Translations under genes and position numbers: made by a program
Notes under the pieces: generated by a model
Told to the model about the DNA's origin: nothing
The model's database searches: none
What the model saw: only the letters and a program-made list of their open reading frames with translations
Source: Panulirus ornatus
Taxonomy: Eukaryota > Arthropoda > Malacostraca > Decapoda > Palinuridae
NCBI RefSeq assembly: GCF_036320965.1
Contig: NC_092250.1
Coordinates: forward strand, 11,987,100-12,051,099
Reading direction: 5' to 3'
DNA: 64,000 nucleotides
Shown here: positions 48,335 to 59,518 of the stretch, in pieces
Position numbering within the stretch: the stretch's first letter is position 1
Layout: each line of letters opens with the position of its first letter

Positions 48335-49940
48335 TATTTCTTTCTTTTTTAACTGATCGCCGTTTCCTTTGTTAGCGAGAAAGCGCAAGGAGCAGACGAA
48401 GAAAAGGCGCATCCGCTCACATCCATTCTGTAGATGTCATGTTTAATGCACCGAATTCACAGCTCCCTGTCAACAATCAGACGTCGATCCCGGTACACTA
48501 CATCGTCCCAGTTCGCTCTATCCCATGCAAGCCTTTCACTCTTTTGCTTATTCAGGTCCAAATCGCTCAAAATCTTTTTTCACTCCATCTTTCCACCTCC
48601 AATTTTGTCTCCCCGTTCTCCTTGTTCCCTCTCTTTCTGACACACATCCTTTTTGTCAACCTTTCCTCACTCATTCCATATTTCCAAATCATTTTAGCCC
48701 ACCCTCTTCAGCTCTTTCAACTACACTATTTCTATTACTGCACTGCTTTCTTAACCTTTCATTACCTACTCGATCAAACCAACTCGCACCACATATTTTT
48801 CTCAAACATTTCATTTCTAACGCATCCACCCTCCTCCGCACAGCCTTACCATCCAATTAATATTTTTGGGATTACTATTACTTCAGATATACCATTTTTG
48901 AACTCCCAGATAACGCTGTCCTTCCGTAGATTCTTCAGCGCTCCCAGAATCTTTGTCCCCTCACCTACCTTATGACACACTTCGACTTCCATGGTTCACA
49001 GCGATGTCCACTCACAGGTATCTAAAACACTTCACTTCTGAGTTATCTCCATTTAGACTCACAACCCAACTAACTTTACCTCAACCCTGTTAAACTTAAT
49101 AACCTTAATATTATTCACATTTACTCTCAACTACCTCCTCCTACACACACACACTCAAACTCAGTCCGCAACTTTAGCAGTTTCTCACTCTAATTCACTA
49201 CCATTGCTGTATCATCGGCAAACAACTGACTCATTTCCCAGGTCCTCTCATCCTCCATAGTTTACATACTCGCATTTATCTTCCTCACCACCCCATCCAT
49301 AAACAAATTGAACAACCATGTTGACATCATCATCATCATCATCATCCCCCCCCCCCCCCCCCCACTGCTGCAGACCAACTTTCACTTGGAACCATTTACT
49401 CTTCTCTCTTCTTACTCGTACACATGCCTTAATAATAACCTCTCACTGCTTCTAACAGCTTTCCTTTCACACCGTATATCTTTATGACCTTCCACAAGGC
49501 ATCTCTATCATTCCTATCATATACTTTCTCCAAGTCGATAAATACCACATAAATACCATTTACTTCTCTAAGTATTTCTCCCATACATTTTTCAAGGTAA
49601 ACTCCTGATCCACACATTCTCTATCACATCTGAAACCACACTGCTTCTAGCCAATCTGATACTCTGCACATGCCTTCATCCTCTCAATCAATACCTTCTC
49701 TTACAACTTACCAAGAATACTTAACAAACTTGTACCCCTGTAGTTTAAAAACTTGTCTTTACACATTGGTACTATACATGAATTCCGCTAATCCTCAGGC
49801 ACCTCACCATAATCCATACAAAAATTGTAAAATCCTTACCATCCAATCACAAACACGGTCTCCCCTTTGATAAATTCAACTGCAATACCATCCACTCCAG
49901 CAGCCTAGCCACATTTTATCTGCCTGGCTCTCATCCCCCC
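48335..49940 (-). mobile_element. Old RTE-like LINE relic with 3' tail
   Basis: Minus strand, from tail to RT start: terminal hairpin (CGCTTTCTCGC, loop TAAC, AAAGG, outer GGCG), a 3' UTR lacking the ~250-bp second module of the young copies, the C-terminal region (the complement of the LCDRGL..ARN and WFGH areas), palm, and up to the [12 protein letters not shown] region near 49890. The sequence is heavily diverged with many indels. It is interrupted by (CAT)n(C)n at 49322-49366. Confidence 0.85.
49322..49366. repeat. (CAT)n followed by poly-C
   Basis: About seven CAT units and then about 20 Cs, inserted in the old LINE exactly where young copies have the GGAGACATCACACACCCCTG sequence. It evidently grew from that seed (ACATCA...CCCC). 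Confidence 0.93.
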
Positions 49941-49981
49941 CTCTTCTGTCTTCACCGTCACTTCGCATACTAGTACATTTC

Positions 49982-50290
49982 ATCGCTGAATCTACACTTG
50001 ATGTGAAGAGATTGCCAGTATTATGTTGGCGAGATTATAAACATTTTCTAAACTGTATTAGATTTGTTAGAATCTAATACTTGGTTGAGAGAAAACCAGT
50101 TCCATAAACTTGTTGATCATAATCTTATACTGTTATATTTTATCGTTGAATCTGTACCTGATGTGTAGAGATTGTCGGTATTATGTAAGTAATATTATCA
50201 GCATTTTGCACAATATTATATTTCTCGGATCTAATAATTGTTTGAGGGATTATCAGTTGTGTCCTTCCGATTAAGATTATTTCTAAGGAA
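49982..50290. repeat. Tandem duplication, unit 160 bp, two diverged copies
   Basis: ATCGCTGAATCTACACTTGA at 49982 and ATCGTTGAATCTGTACCTGA at 50142 start the two units. AGAGATTGCCAGTATTATGT matches AGAGATTGTCGGTATTATGT, and AGAATCTAATACTTGGTTGAG matches CGGATCTAATAATTGTTTGAG. The first copy contains the hairpin ATTAGATT-TGTT-AGAATCTAAT. Confidence 0.85.
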
Positions 50291-50655
50291 AGGAATAACT
50301 TTGTTGCTCATGTCTGTACTTTCTAATTTTTCTTCGTCCTTCTTGATCACCTTTGGCTGAAACTGATATGACAGCACCGAGGGTTAAGTTAATACATATA
50401 GTGAATGTGTTTTGGTGCATGAGTTTTATGCGGTGAATTGTGGCAGACTAGGGCCACCTTGGCCGGGTAGGAAGACAGGAAGTAAAGATTTGTGACCTGA
50501 AATAACTAAGTGATGACACACTGGCTTATTCAATAGGCGGAAGATGTAACGATATTTATCACTGTCAGAAAAGACTATGAACATCATATCTCGTATAGAT
50601 AAATCAGCCTTGATAAACGACCCTTTATGGATAGGAGAAAAAATTCTTTCATACT
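50291..50655. other. Unique DNA
   Basis: Nothing recognised, although the CR1-like endonuclease domain may begin in this stretch. Confidence 0.35.
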
Positions 50656-50659
50656 GTTG

Positions 50660-51845
50660 TAAGAAAAAAAAAATGAATATCTATGCATAAAGATTAGAAA
50701 TGAGAATCTCGCTAAATAAACTATGCTTTCGTGTCGCACATCGACTTGCAAAGCAAGTGGAAGAACACGATGTAACTCTAAGCAAGAAGGTGAAATCAGT
50801 TTCAGATACTAAGGAAATTCTAACTTGAGGTGGCCTCAACAATCCCTCTATAGACTGGAATATCTTATCAAGAGGAAGTAAACAACTGTCTTCCGTCAAG
50901 TTGAATAATATCTGTCAGATGATCCATATATCTACTAGAGGACAAAATATTCTTGACCTATTTCTCACCACCGTCAGCGACTTGATCAGTTCTTGCAGAG
51001 AAGGCGAGGTCATAGAAATCGATAATTACAACATTATTAGGCTAGAATGAAGTCCAAAATTTGAATTCTAACGCTAACAGAACCCTACAATCCTAGATTA
51101 TAGAGATGCAAATCTTAAAGAAAGTGAGGCACGAAATTAGCTACAAAAACATGAACTATTTGTCCTGTATGTTGAGATTGTTAAAGGGACATTGCGCTGT
51201 TTTTGCAACAAACAAAATCTTCATTATACTGGAATCATACCAAGAGAGCGTATGCTAAAGATCAGCCTGGATGACTAAGGAAACAGAAAAATAATTCATA
51301 ATGCAAAACTAAAAGCATAAGAACCTTAAACATAATGAAAAATGCAGATCACAAAAATGTGAGGATATAGACTTAAAAGAATAATGAAACAGTAAATGTG
51401 AATAAGATGAGGAATATCCTTGAACGTCAAAAGATCATACCAAGGAATTATTGTGATACATAACACAAAGAGAAGAAGGAAAACGGACTATAAGATCACA
51501 AGCAAACGAACTCGTGAAATATGTTCCCGATGGAGACAGAGTGGAGGGCATACTAAACTAATCATGCAATTCTGTGTTTATAATAGAGATAGGTTTATGT
51601 ACACCTCGTCGTTTTCTTTTTTCTTGGTCATATGACTAAAAAATTGAAATGTAACATATTATGAGCTATAAAGTACCGACATACTTGATCGATTTCACGC
51701 GTAGGTATCATCTCTGATCCCAGGAGCCCTTAACGTTTTGAAGGAAGCTACATATTCAACAAAATGCTAGAGGAGGGGAGATTCAGGTACCAAAAGATTG
51801 GACTTGGGGAACGGTCACTCTCAATCTCGAGGTATCATTTCTCTC
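50660..51845 (+). pseudogene. CR1-like LINE relic: endonuclease and start of reverse transcriptase
   Basis: A decayed non-LTR element of a different clade from the RTE-like LINE. Translated blocks in order: GGLNNPSIDWN at about 50830 (the GDFNxPxIDW endonuclease motif with Asp and Phe changed), then ISTRGQNILDLFLTTVSDLI (TRGxNxLDLxLT motif). Next is EIDNYNII where family members have SDHxxI, then AWMTKETEK and a Lys-rich helix (the PWMTKEIKK region before the RT). Finally QVPKDWTWGTVTLN at about 51785 (the VPxDWKxAxVTPI RT0 motif). Frames change several times and stops are frequent. The right edge is a (CT)n tract. The clade call (CR1/L2/Daphne-like) is inferred from motif style. Confidence 0.72.
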
Positions 51846-51861
51846 CAGCCGTGGTGTGGCT

Positions 51862-51867
<6 letters not shown>

Positions 51868-51922
<55 letters not shown>
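51868..51922. repeat. (CT)n microsatellite
   Basis: About 27 CT units, starting within the CR1-like RT relic. Confidence 0.95.
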
Positions 51923-51926
<4 letters not shown>

Positions 51927-52968
51927 GACATTGCTCTGGCCACTGCTCTCATGAGCTGTCTGGTTGTTTCCCTATTGCCAAGGCTTTTGTGCCGTTACAA
52001 GTGTCTGGCTGCTGCTTCTCATAGTTTCAGCGTGGGGGACTAGCCACACGTAGATGGAGCAATATCATCCATCTTTCTTCCTTCGCACAGTGAAACTGTA
52101 GAGTTCTCTAACTTCTTTCATCTTTCTCTACACCTGAAAATCTCTTCATTGATTTCTTCTCTTTTTTTTTCCGTACCTTATATTCTTCTCACACGAGATG
52201 GCCATGACTGGAGGACATTCTACAGTGCTATGTCGGTCATTACGGAAAAAAAGAGATAATAAATTCGCCTTAATTTTGAATCATCACCCAATTAGCGCAC
52301 CGTCAGGTCTCGGTTAAACGATGAAGAAATTATGGAAAGAAAAAGAGAAAGATCACAGGATAATAACTGCCAATTAGCATGGATTCCGCAACAAACAATC
52401 TTGTCTTTTATCGTAAATGCCTTTGAAATTCCCCAACACAAACATTTTATTGGTTCGTGTAAATATTTCTACAAGAACACAAAATCATGGTTGACAATCA
52501 CTGTGGATTCCGCAGAAAGAAGAAAAAAATTGTGTCATCATAAAAATCCTTTGAAGTTCTCTTGAATATTTGGTCCGTTCGGAGAAAAAAAAAATGGTGA
52601 ATGGGAAGATGAAAAAGAATGCATTATATATAGAGCAATATAATTTCTTTTCAGTGGGGGTCTCAAAGAATGTCGCGCCCGATATGGAAATCATTGCCAC
52701 ACTTTGGTGTAGGATAGTGTTCCACAGACATTGGGGGAGTATACATATCATTCTTATTCCATGCTTGCCATTTTTCAGCATTGGATGTCATCTTATATTT
52801 TTGTCTCGTCACATACTGTTGACCGGGGGACGTGGAGGAAGGAGAGTAAGTCTCCCTGCTATCTTATGATAAACTTCGATAACTTCGTGTTGATTTTTTT
52901 TTTTTTATGTTAGCTGTGACGGTACGGGTAGCTGAGGCTCTAATCGAGGCCATCCCATTAATGATATA
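51923..52968. other. Unique DNA
   Basis: Nothing recognised. At 52330-52560 two similar segments (GGATTCCGCAACAAACAATC and GGATTCCGCAGAAAGAAGAA) occur about 123 bp apart. Confidence 0.4.
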
Positions 52969-52971
52969 TTA

Positions 52972-54510
52972 CTATATTTTTTTATTATTATACTTTGTTG
53001 ATGTTTCCCGCGTTAGCGAGGTAGCACAAGGACACACACGAAAGAAGGGCCCAACCCACCCACATACATCTGTATATACGTACACGTCTACACACGCAAA
53101 TATACAAAGCAATACATCTAAAAGTATACATATATATATATACACACAGACATAGATATACACACAGACATGTACATATATACACATGTACATAATTCAT
53201 ACTGTCTGCCCTTTCTTTATTCCCGTCTCGACCCCGCCACACATGAAATAACAACCCCCTCCACCCGCATGTGCGCGAGGTAGCGCTAGGAAAAGACAAC
53301 AAAGGCCACATTCGTTCACACTCAGTCTCTAGCTGTCATGTATAATGCACCGAAACCACAGCTCCCTTTCCACATCCAAGCCCCACAGAACTTTCTGTGG
53401 TTTACCCCAGACACTTCACATGACTTGGTTTAATCCATTGACAGCACGTCGACCACGGTATGCCACATCGTTCCAATTCACTCTATTCCTTGCACGCCTT
53501 TCACCCTCCTGCATGTTCAGGTCCCGATCACTCAAAATCTTCAATCCATCTTTCCACCTCCAATTTGGTCTCTCACTTCTGGTTCCTCCCCCTCTGACAC
53601 ATACATCGTCTTTGTCAATATTTCCTCACTCATTTTTTCCATGTGACCAAACCATTTCAAAACACCGTCTTCTGCTCTCTCAACCATACTCTTTTTATTA
53701 CTACACATCTCTCTTACCCTTTCATTACTTACTCGATCAAACCACCTAACACCAAATATTGTCCTCAAACATCTCATTTCCAGCACACCCACCCTCCTCC
53801 GCATAACTTTATCTATGGCCCACGCTTCGCAACCATATTACATTGTTGGAACCACTATTCCTTCAAACGTACCCATTTTTGCTTTCCAAGATAACGCTCT
53901 CGACTTCCACACATTTTTCAACGCTCCCAGAACTTTCGCCCCCTCCCCTACCCTATGATTCACTTCTGCTTCCATGGTTCCATCCGCTGCCAAATCCACT
54001 CCCAAATATCTAAAACACTTCTACCTGCAGTTTTTCTCCATTCAAACTTACCTCCCACTTGACTTGGCCCTCAACCCTACTGTACGTAATAACCTTGCTC
54101 TTGTTCACATTCACTCTCAGCTTTCTTCTTTCGCACACTTTACCAAACTCAGTTACCAGCTTCTGCAGTTTCTCACCCGAATCAGCCACCAGCGCTGTGT
54201 CATCAGCGAACAACAACTGACTCCCTTCCCAAGCTCTCTCATCCACAACAGACTTCATACTTGCCCCTCTTTCCAAAACTTGCATTCACCTCACTAACAA
54301 CCCCATCCATAAACAAATTAAACAACCATGGAGACATCACACACCCCTGCCGCAAACCTACATTCACTGAGAACCAATCACTTTCCTCTCTTCCTACACG
54401 TACACATGCCTTACATCCTCGATAAAAACTTTTCACTGCTTCTAACAACTTGCCTCCCACACCATATATTCTTAATACCTTCCACAGAGCATCTCTATCA
54501 ACTCTATCAT

Positions 54511-54514
<4 letters not shown>
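52972..54514 (-). mobile_element. RTE-like LINE, 5'-truncated, long-UTR subfamily
   Basis: A minus-strand copy from the GCATATGATAGAG codons (AYDRVD, motif A) at the TA junction to the tail at 52972. The 3' UTR is the long form with both hairpin positions. The terminal loop is TAAC (CGCGTTAGCG on the plus strand), as in SINE-A. It is moderately diverged from copies at 56-59 kb. The 5' truncation point coincides with the end of a (TA)n tract. Confidence 0.92.
53541..54514 (-). pseudogene. Broken LINE reverse transcriptase fragment
   Basis: From MAYDRVDRDALWKVL at the (TA)n border through motif B (GLRQGCVMSPWLFNLF), the catalytic block LLFADDTALVAD and KSKVITY to the WFGHMEKMSEE region. A 2-bp loss near 54277 (ACTTGC for ACTCTTGC) and a short change near 54022 shift the frame. 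The endonuclease and the first RT motifs are absent. Not functional. Confidence 0.87.

Positions 54515-54566
<52 letters not shown>
54515..54566. repeat. (TA)n microsatellite
   Basis: About 25 TA units between the 5' edge of a LINE and the 3' edge of a SINE. Confidence 0.95.
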
Positions 54567-54567
<1 letters not shown>

Positions 54568-54725
54568 TGGAAAGGATCACAATTTTGCGCGTGTTCAAGT
54601 ATATTCCCAGCCTGAGCCATGTTCCCATTTCATCAACCAACCCCTAGAGGCGGACGAACAGCTGGGTTGACTGTGGACTGACTGCTGCAACCTTTGTGCT
54701 CGCCCCTGTGATTGCGTCACGGGCA
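54568..54725 (-). mobile_element. tRNA-derived SINE (type B) with foldback-type 3' end
   Basis: On the minus strand the core (complement of GAACAGCTGGGTTGACTGTGG) and TTTCATCAACCAACCCCTAG region are like the copies at 34531 and 59371. Its 3' end (54576-54606) is GAATATACTTGAACACGCGC then AAAATTGTGATCC, the same terminal piece that closes the palindromic element copies at 36898-36925 and 61752-61785. The B box is degraded. Confidence 0.72.
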
Positions 54726-55440
54726 TAACAGACCCTCTGTTATCTCTCTTTCTCTCTTACACCGGTTCGCTCTGGGTACCATTGTAATGATGGTAGATAA
54801 ACTAGGAAAACCACAATGGATTATCGAAGTCAGGTCAGCGTGATATAGTCTATCGTAGTCGAATGGGTTGACCCTTTCTTAAGACATCTCTAATGAACGG
54901 TCACCTGTGTAGAGGCTTAGTTCCTCAAGGTCATCAGTGGTAAGTTCTCCCACAGAAGTTCATTTTTTTTTCCTCCTCCTACACCATTTTGTCTAAGTGC
55001 CCTTGACTCGGATCTAATCTAGCGTGTCACACTCTCCCTCAACGAAGTCAGGTTTTATAAAGGCATTTTCCTTTTCATCCTCGGTCAAATCGGACTTCAT
55101 TTGCGATCACGACCCATATCCCATTTTCCTACCGTATCAAAAGTTTTTTTTTCTGTAACGTCTTATTATTTGTCAAAGACATCAGTAAACTATAAACTCT
55201 TAATGGGAGTTTCAGCAATATGCTCGTTATGGAAGCAAATCATGACCCACTTACACAAACTTTTAGACTCATGATCCCTATTTTGGCTTCTCTAGTCAAT
55301 TATACTCGAGTGGAAGTTCTGTTCCAGGTAGATGATACGGCATTTCTGTCTTGCTTTAGAAGTCCCGCAGTTCACTTCGGTAAGAATATTTTCAATGCTC
55401 AGATGGCATGGGCAACTGAGACCCTGATCAAAGCCATCCC
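54726..55440. other. Unique DNA
   Basis: Nothing recognised. Confidence 0.4.
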
Positions 55441-55442
55441 AT

Positions 55443-55543
55443 GATAGGGGATAGGGGAGAAAGAATACTTCCCACGTATTCCCTGCGTGTCGTAGAAGGC
55501 GACTAAAAGGGAAGGGAGCGGGGGGCTGGAAATCCTCCCCTCT

Positions 55544-55575
<32 letters not shown>

Positions 55576-55705
55576 CCAAAAGAAGGAACAGAGAAGGGGG
55601 CCAGGTGAGGATATTTCCTCAAAGGCCCAGTCCTCTGTTCTTAACGCTACCTCGCTAATGTGGGAAATGGCGAATAGTATGAAAGAAAGATATATATATA
55701 TATAT
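55443..55705 (+). mobile_element. SINE-A copy, complete
   Basis: One of the best-preserved copies: GATAGGGGAGAAAGAATACT head, TGTCGTAGAAGGCGACTAAA, GGGAGCGGGGGGCTGGAAAT, a T-run of about 28, CCAAAAGAAGGAACAGAGAA, GGCCAGGTGAGGATATTTCC, CCCAGTCCTCTGTTCTTAAC, and the hairpin (CTCGC TAAT GTGGG, outer CGCT/GGCG), ending in a GAATAG..AAAGAAAG(AT)n tail. It lies just downstream of the 3' end of a minus-strand LINE. Confidence 0.9.
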
Positions 55706-57272
55706 TTATTTATTTTGCTTTGTCGCTGTCTCCCGCGTTTGCGAGGTAGCGCAAAGAAACAGACGAAAGAAATGGCCCAACCCACCCCATACACATGGTT
55801 ATACATACACGTCCACACACGCAAATATACATACCTATACATCTCAATGTACACATATATATACACACACAGACATATACATATATACACATGTACATAA
55901 TTCATACTGTCTGCCCTTTATTTATTCCCATCACCACCTCGCCACACATGGAATAACATCCCCCTCCCCCCTCATGTGTGCGAGGTAGCGCTAGGAAAAG
56001 ACAACAAAGGCCCCATTAGTTCACACTCAGTCTCTAGCTGTCATGTAATAATGCCCGAAACCACAGCTCCCTTTCCACATCCAGGTCCCACAGAACTTTC
56101 CATGGTTTACCCCAGACGCTTCACATGCCCGGTATACCACATCGATCCAATTCACTCTATTCCTTGCACGCCTTTCACCCTCCTGCATGTTCAGGCCCCG
56201 ATCACTCAAATTTTTTTTCACTCCATCTTTCCACCTCCAATTTGGTCCCCCACATCTCGTTCCCTCCACCTCCGACGCATATATCCTCTTGGTCAATCTT
56301 TCCTCACTCATTCTCTCCATGTGCCCAAACCATTTCAAAACACCCTCTTCTGCTCTCTCAACCACGCTCTTTTTATTTCCACACATCTCTCTTACCCTTA
56401 CATTACTTACTCGATCAAAACACCTTGCACTACATATCGTCCTCAAACATCTCATTTCCAGCACATCCACACTCCTGCGCACAACTCTATCCATAGCCCA
56501 CGCCTCGCAACCATACAACATTGTTGGAACCACTATTCCTTCAAACATAGCCATTTTTGCTTTCCGAGGTAATGTTCTCGACTTCCAAACATTCTTCAAG
56601 GCTCCCAGGATTTTCGCCCCCTCCCCCACCCTATGATTCACTTCCGCTTCCATGGTTCCATCCGCTGCCAGATCCACTCCCAGATATCTAAAACACTTTA
56701 CTTCCTCCAGTTTTTCTCCATTCAAACTTACCTCCCAATTGACTTGACCCTCAACCCTACTGTACCTAATAACCTTGCTCTTATTCACATTTACTCTTAA
56801 CTTTCTTCTTTCACACACTTTACCAAACTCAGTCACCAGCTTCTGCAGTTTCTCGCCCAAATCATCCACCAGCGCTGTATCATCAGCGAACAACAACTGA
56901 CTCGCTTCCCAAGCTCTCTCATCCCCAACAGACTGCATACTTGCCCCTCTTTCCAAAACTCTTGCATTCACCTCCCTAACAACCCCATCCATAAACAAAT
57001 TAAACACCCATGGAGACATCACACACCCCTGCCGCAAACCTACATTCACTGAGAACCAATCACTTTCCTCTCTTCCTACACGTACACATGCCTTACATCC
57101 TCGATAAAAACTTTTCACTGCTTCTAACAACTTGCCTCCCGCACCATATATTCTTAGCACCTTCCACAGAGCATCTCTATCAACTCTATCATATGCCTTC
57201 TCCAGATCCATAAATGCTACATACAAATCCATTTGCTATTCTAAGTATTTCTCACATACATCCTTCAAAACA

Positions 57273-57277
<5 letters not shown>
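55706..57277 (-). mobile_element. RTE-like LINE, 5'-truncated, long-UTR subfamily
   Basis: A minus-strand copy with the long 3' UTR (both hairpins; terminal one at about 55729-55757 with loop AAAC). It starts at VFALKNVCEKYLE codons, where the 5' edge meets (TA)n at 57278. In the CEKYLE.QMDLYV region an AAG is TAG. The copy is about as well preserved as the one at 57336-59308. Confidence 0.93.
56027..57232 (-). pseudogene. LINE reverse transcriptase, long open frame extended into the 3' UTR
   Basis: A 401-codon open frame from MDLYVAFMDLEKAYDRVD (motif A) through GLRQGCVMSPWVFNLF (motif B), LLFADDTALVDD (catalytic), NVNKSKVIRYS, FRYLGVDLAADG and PNWRWKDGVKK to DVVYR. A deletion of roughly 30 bp near 56130 removes the normal stop region (the VVYRG stop and the CGTGCTGTCAGTGGATT stretch). 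The frame therefore continues about 30 codons into what is UTR in other copies. The endonuclease is missing, so the open frame is a relic, not an autonomous gene. Confidence 0.88.

Positions 57278-57335
<58 letters not shown>
57278..57335. repeat. (TA)n microsatellite between two LINE copies
   Basis: About 29 TA units. On one side is the 5' edge of the LINE at 55706-57277; on the other the poly-A tail (T-run on plus) of the LINE at 57336-59308. Confidence 0.95.
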
Positions 57336-57353
<18 letters not shown>

Positions 57354-59305
57354 ATACTTTGTCGCTGTCTCCCGCGTTTGCGAGGTAGCGCAAGGAAACA
57401 GACGAAAGAAATGGCCCAACCCACCCCCATACACATGTATATACACACGTCCACACACGCAAATATACATACCTACACAGCTTTCCATGGTTTACCCCGG
57501 ACGCTTCACATGCCTTGATTCAATCCACTGACAGCACGTCAACCCCTGTATACCACATCGCTCCAATTCACTCTATTCCTTGCCTTCCTTTCACCCTCCT
57601 GCATGTTCAGGCCCCGATCACACAAAATCCTTTTCACTCCATCTTTCCACCTCCAATTTGGTCTCCCTCTTCTCCTCGTTCCCTCCACCTCCGACACATA
57701 TATCCTCTTGGTCAATCTTTCCTCACTCATTCTCTCCATGTGCCCAAACCATTTCAAAACACCCTCTTCTGCTCTCTCAACCACGCTCTTTTTATTTCCA
57801 CACATCTCTCTTACCCTTACGTTACTTACTCGATCAAACCACCTCACACCACACATTGTCCTCAAACATCTCATTTCCAGCACATCCATCCTCCTGCGCA
57901 CAACTCTATCCATAGCCCACGCCTCGCAACCATACAACATTGTTGGAACTACTATTCCTTCAAACATACCCATTTTTGCTTTCCGGGATAATGTTCTCGA
58001 CTTCCACACATTTTTCAAGGCTCCCAAAATTTTCGCCCCCTCCCCCACCCTATGATCCACTTCCGCTTCCATGGTTCCATCCGCTGACAGATCCACTCCC
58101 AGATATCTAAAACACTTCACTTCCTCCAGTTTTTCTCCATTCAAACTCACCTCCCAATTGACTTGACCCTCAACCCTACTGTACCTAATAACCTTGCTCT
58201 TATTCACATTTACTCTTAACTTTCTTCTTCCACACACTTTACCAAACTCCGTCACCAGCTTCTGCAGTTTCTAACATGAATCCGCCACCAGCGCTGTATC
58301 ATCAGCGAACAACAACTGACTCACTTCCCAAGCTCTCTCATCCCCAACAGACTTCATACTTGCCCCTCTTTCCAAGACTCTTGCATTTACCTCCCTAACA
58401 ACCCCATCCATAAACAAATTAAACAACCATGGAGACATCACACACCCCTGCCGCAAACCTACATTCACTGAAAACCAATCACTTTCCTCTCTTCCTACAC
58501 GTACACATGCCTTACATCCTCGATAAAAACTTTTCACTGCTTCTAACAACTTGCCTCCCACACCATATATTCTTAATACCTTCCACAGAGCATCTCTATC
58601 AACTCTATCATATGCCTTCTCCAGATCCATAAATGCTACATACAAATCCATTTGCTTTTCTAAGTATTTCTCACATACATTCTTCAAAGCAAACACCTGA
58701 TCCACACATCCTCTACCACTTCTGAAACCACACTGCTCTTCCCCAATCTGATGCTCTGTACATGCCTTCACCCTCTCAATCAATACTCTCCCATATAATT
58801 TACCAGGAATACTCAACAAACTTATACCTCTGTAATTTGAGCACTCACTCTTATCCCCTTTGCCTTTGTACAATGGCACTATGCACGCATTCCGCCAATC
58901 CTCAGGCACCTCACCATGAGTCATACATACATTAAATAACCTTACCAACCAGTCAACAATACAGTCACCCCCTTTTTTAATAAATTCCACTGCAATACCA
59001 TCCAAACCTGCTGCCTTGCCGGCTTTCATCTTCCGCAAAGCTTTTACTACCTCTTCTCTGTTTACCAAATCATTTTCCCTAACCCTCTCACTTTGCACAC
59101 CACCTCGACCCAAACATCCTATATCTGCCACTCTGTCATCAGACACATTCAACAAACCTTCAAAATACTCATTCCATCTCCTTCTCACATCACCACTACT
59201 TGTTATCACCTCCCCATTTACGCCCTTCACTGAAGTTCCCATTTGCTCCCTTGTCTTACGCACCCTATTTACCTCCTTCCAGAACATCTTTTTATTCTCC
59301 CTAAA

Positions 59306-59308
<3 letters not shown>
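57336..59308 (-). mobile_element. RTE-like LINE, best-preserved RT copy, short-UTR subfamily
   Basis: A minus-strand copy from the KFRENKKMFWKEV linker (5' edge at (TA)n, 59309) through the whole RT to the short 3' UTR, terminal hairpin (about 57359-57387) and poly-A tail. Only one nonsense codon interrupts about 590 codons. Its near identity to the plus-strand copies at 29443-34495 points to recent transposition. Confidence 0.95.
57539..59308 (-). pseudogene. LINE reverse transcriptase with a single nonsense codon
   Basis: It covers the end of the endonuclease-RT linker and the entire RT domain of the LINE protein. In order: [68 protein letters not shown] (motif A Asp), GLRQGCVMSPWLFNLF (motif B), LLFADDTALVAD (catalytic Asp pair), [58 protein letters not shown], stopping after VVYRG. 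A TAG (58271-58273 on plus coordinates) replaces the GAG found elsewhere just after VADSC; otherwise the frame is continuous. No endonuclease is included because of 5' truncation. Confidence 0.93.

Positions 59309-59370
<62 letters not shown>
59309..59370. repeat. (TA)n microsatellite
   Basis: About 31 TA units between the LINE 5' edge and a tRNA-derived SINE. Confidence 0.95.
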
Positions 59371-59371
<1 letters not shown>

Positions 59372-59518
59372 TAAATCCTATCGCGAGTCGTTTCCATTTT
59401 ATCGACCAACCCTTAGGGGTGGATGAATAGCTGGGTTGAATGTGGACCGACTGCCGCAACCAGGATTCGAACTTATGCGCTCGGTGAGGAAGACTAACTG
59501 CTACACCACGGAGGTTAG
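59371..59518 (-). mobile_element. tRNA-derived SINE (type B), best copy
   Basis: On the minus strand: head CCTCCGTGGTGTAGCAGTTA (A box), GCGCATAAGTTCGAATCCTG (B box TTCGAATCC), core CAACCCAGCTATTCATCCAC, and CCTAAGGGTTGGTCGATAAA, then the 3' end at (TA)n. A- and B-box spacing fits a pol III promoter. No cloverleaf with a closed acceptor stem is seen, so it is not a tRNA gene. Confidence 0.82.

Noticed and set aside
56125..58055. Long open frames on the strand opposite each LINE RT (up to about 205 codons, e.g. 32003-32455, 33608-34225, 57603-58055)
   Set aside because: They recur in every LINE copy because of the codon usage of the RT frame. They begin and end where the sense frame dictates, contain no recognisable domain and are antisense shadows.
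59371..59518. Possible functional tRNA gene (A and B boxes present)
   Set aside because: No closed acceptor or anticodon stem can be drawn and the sequence is repeated with a conserved non-tRNA core, so it is a SINE.
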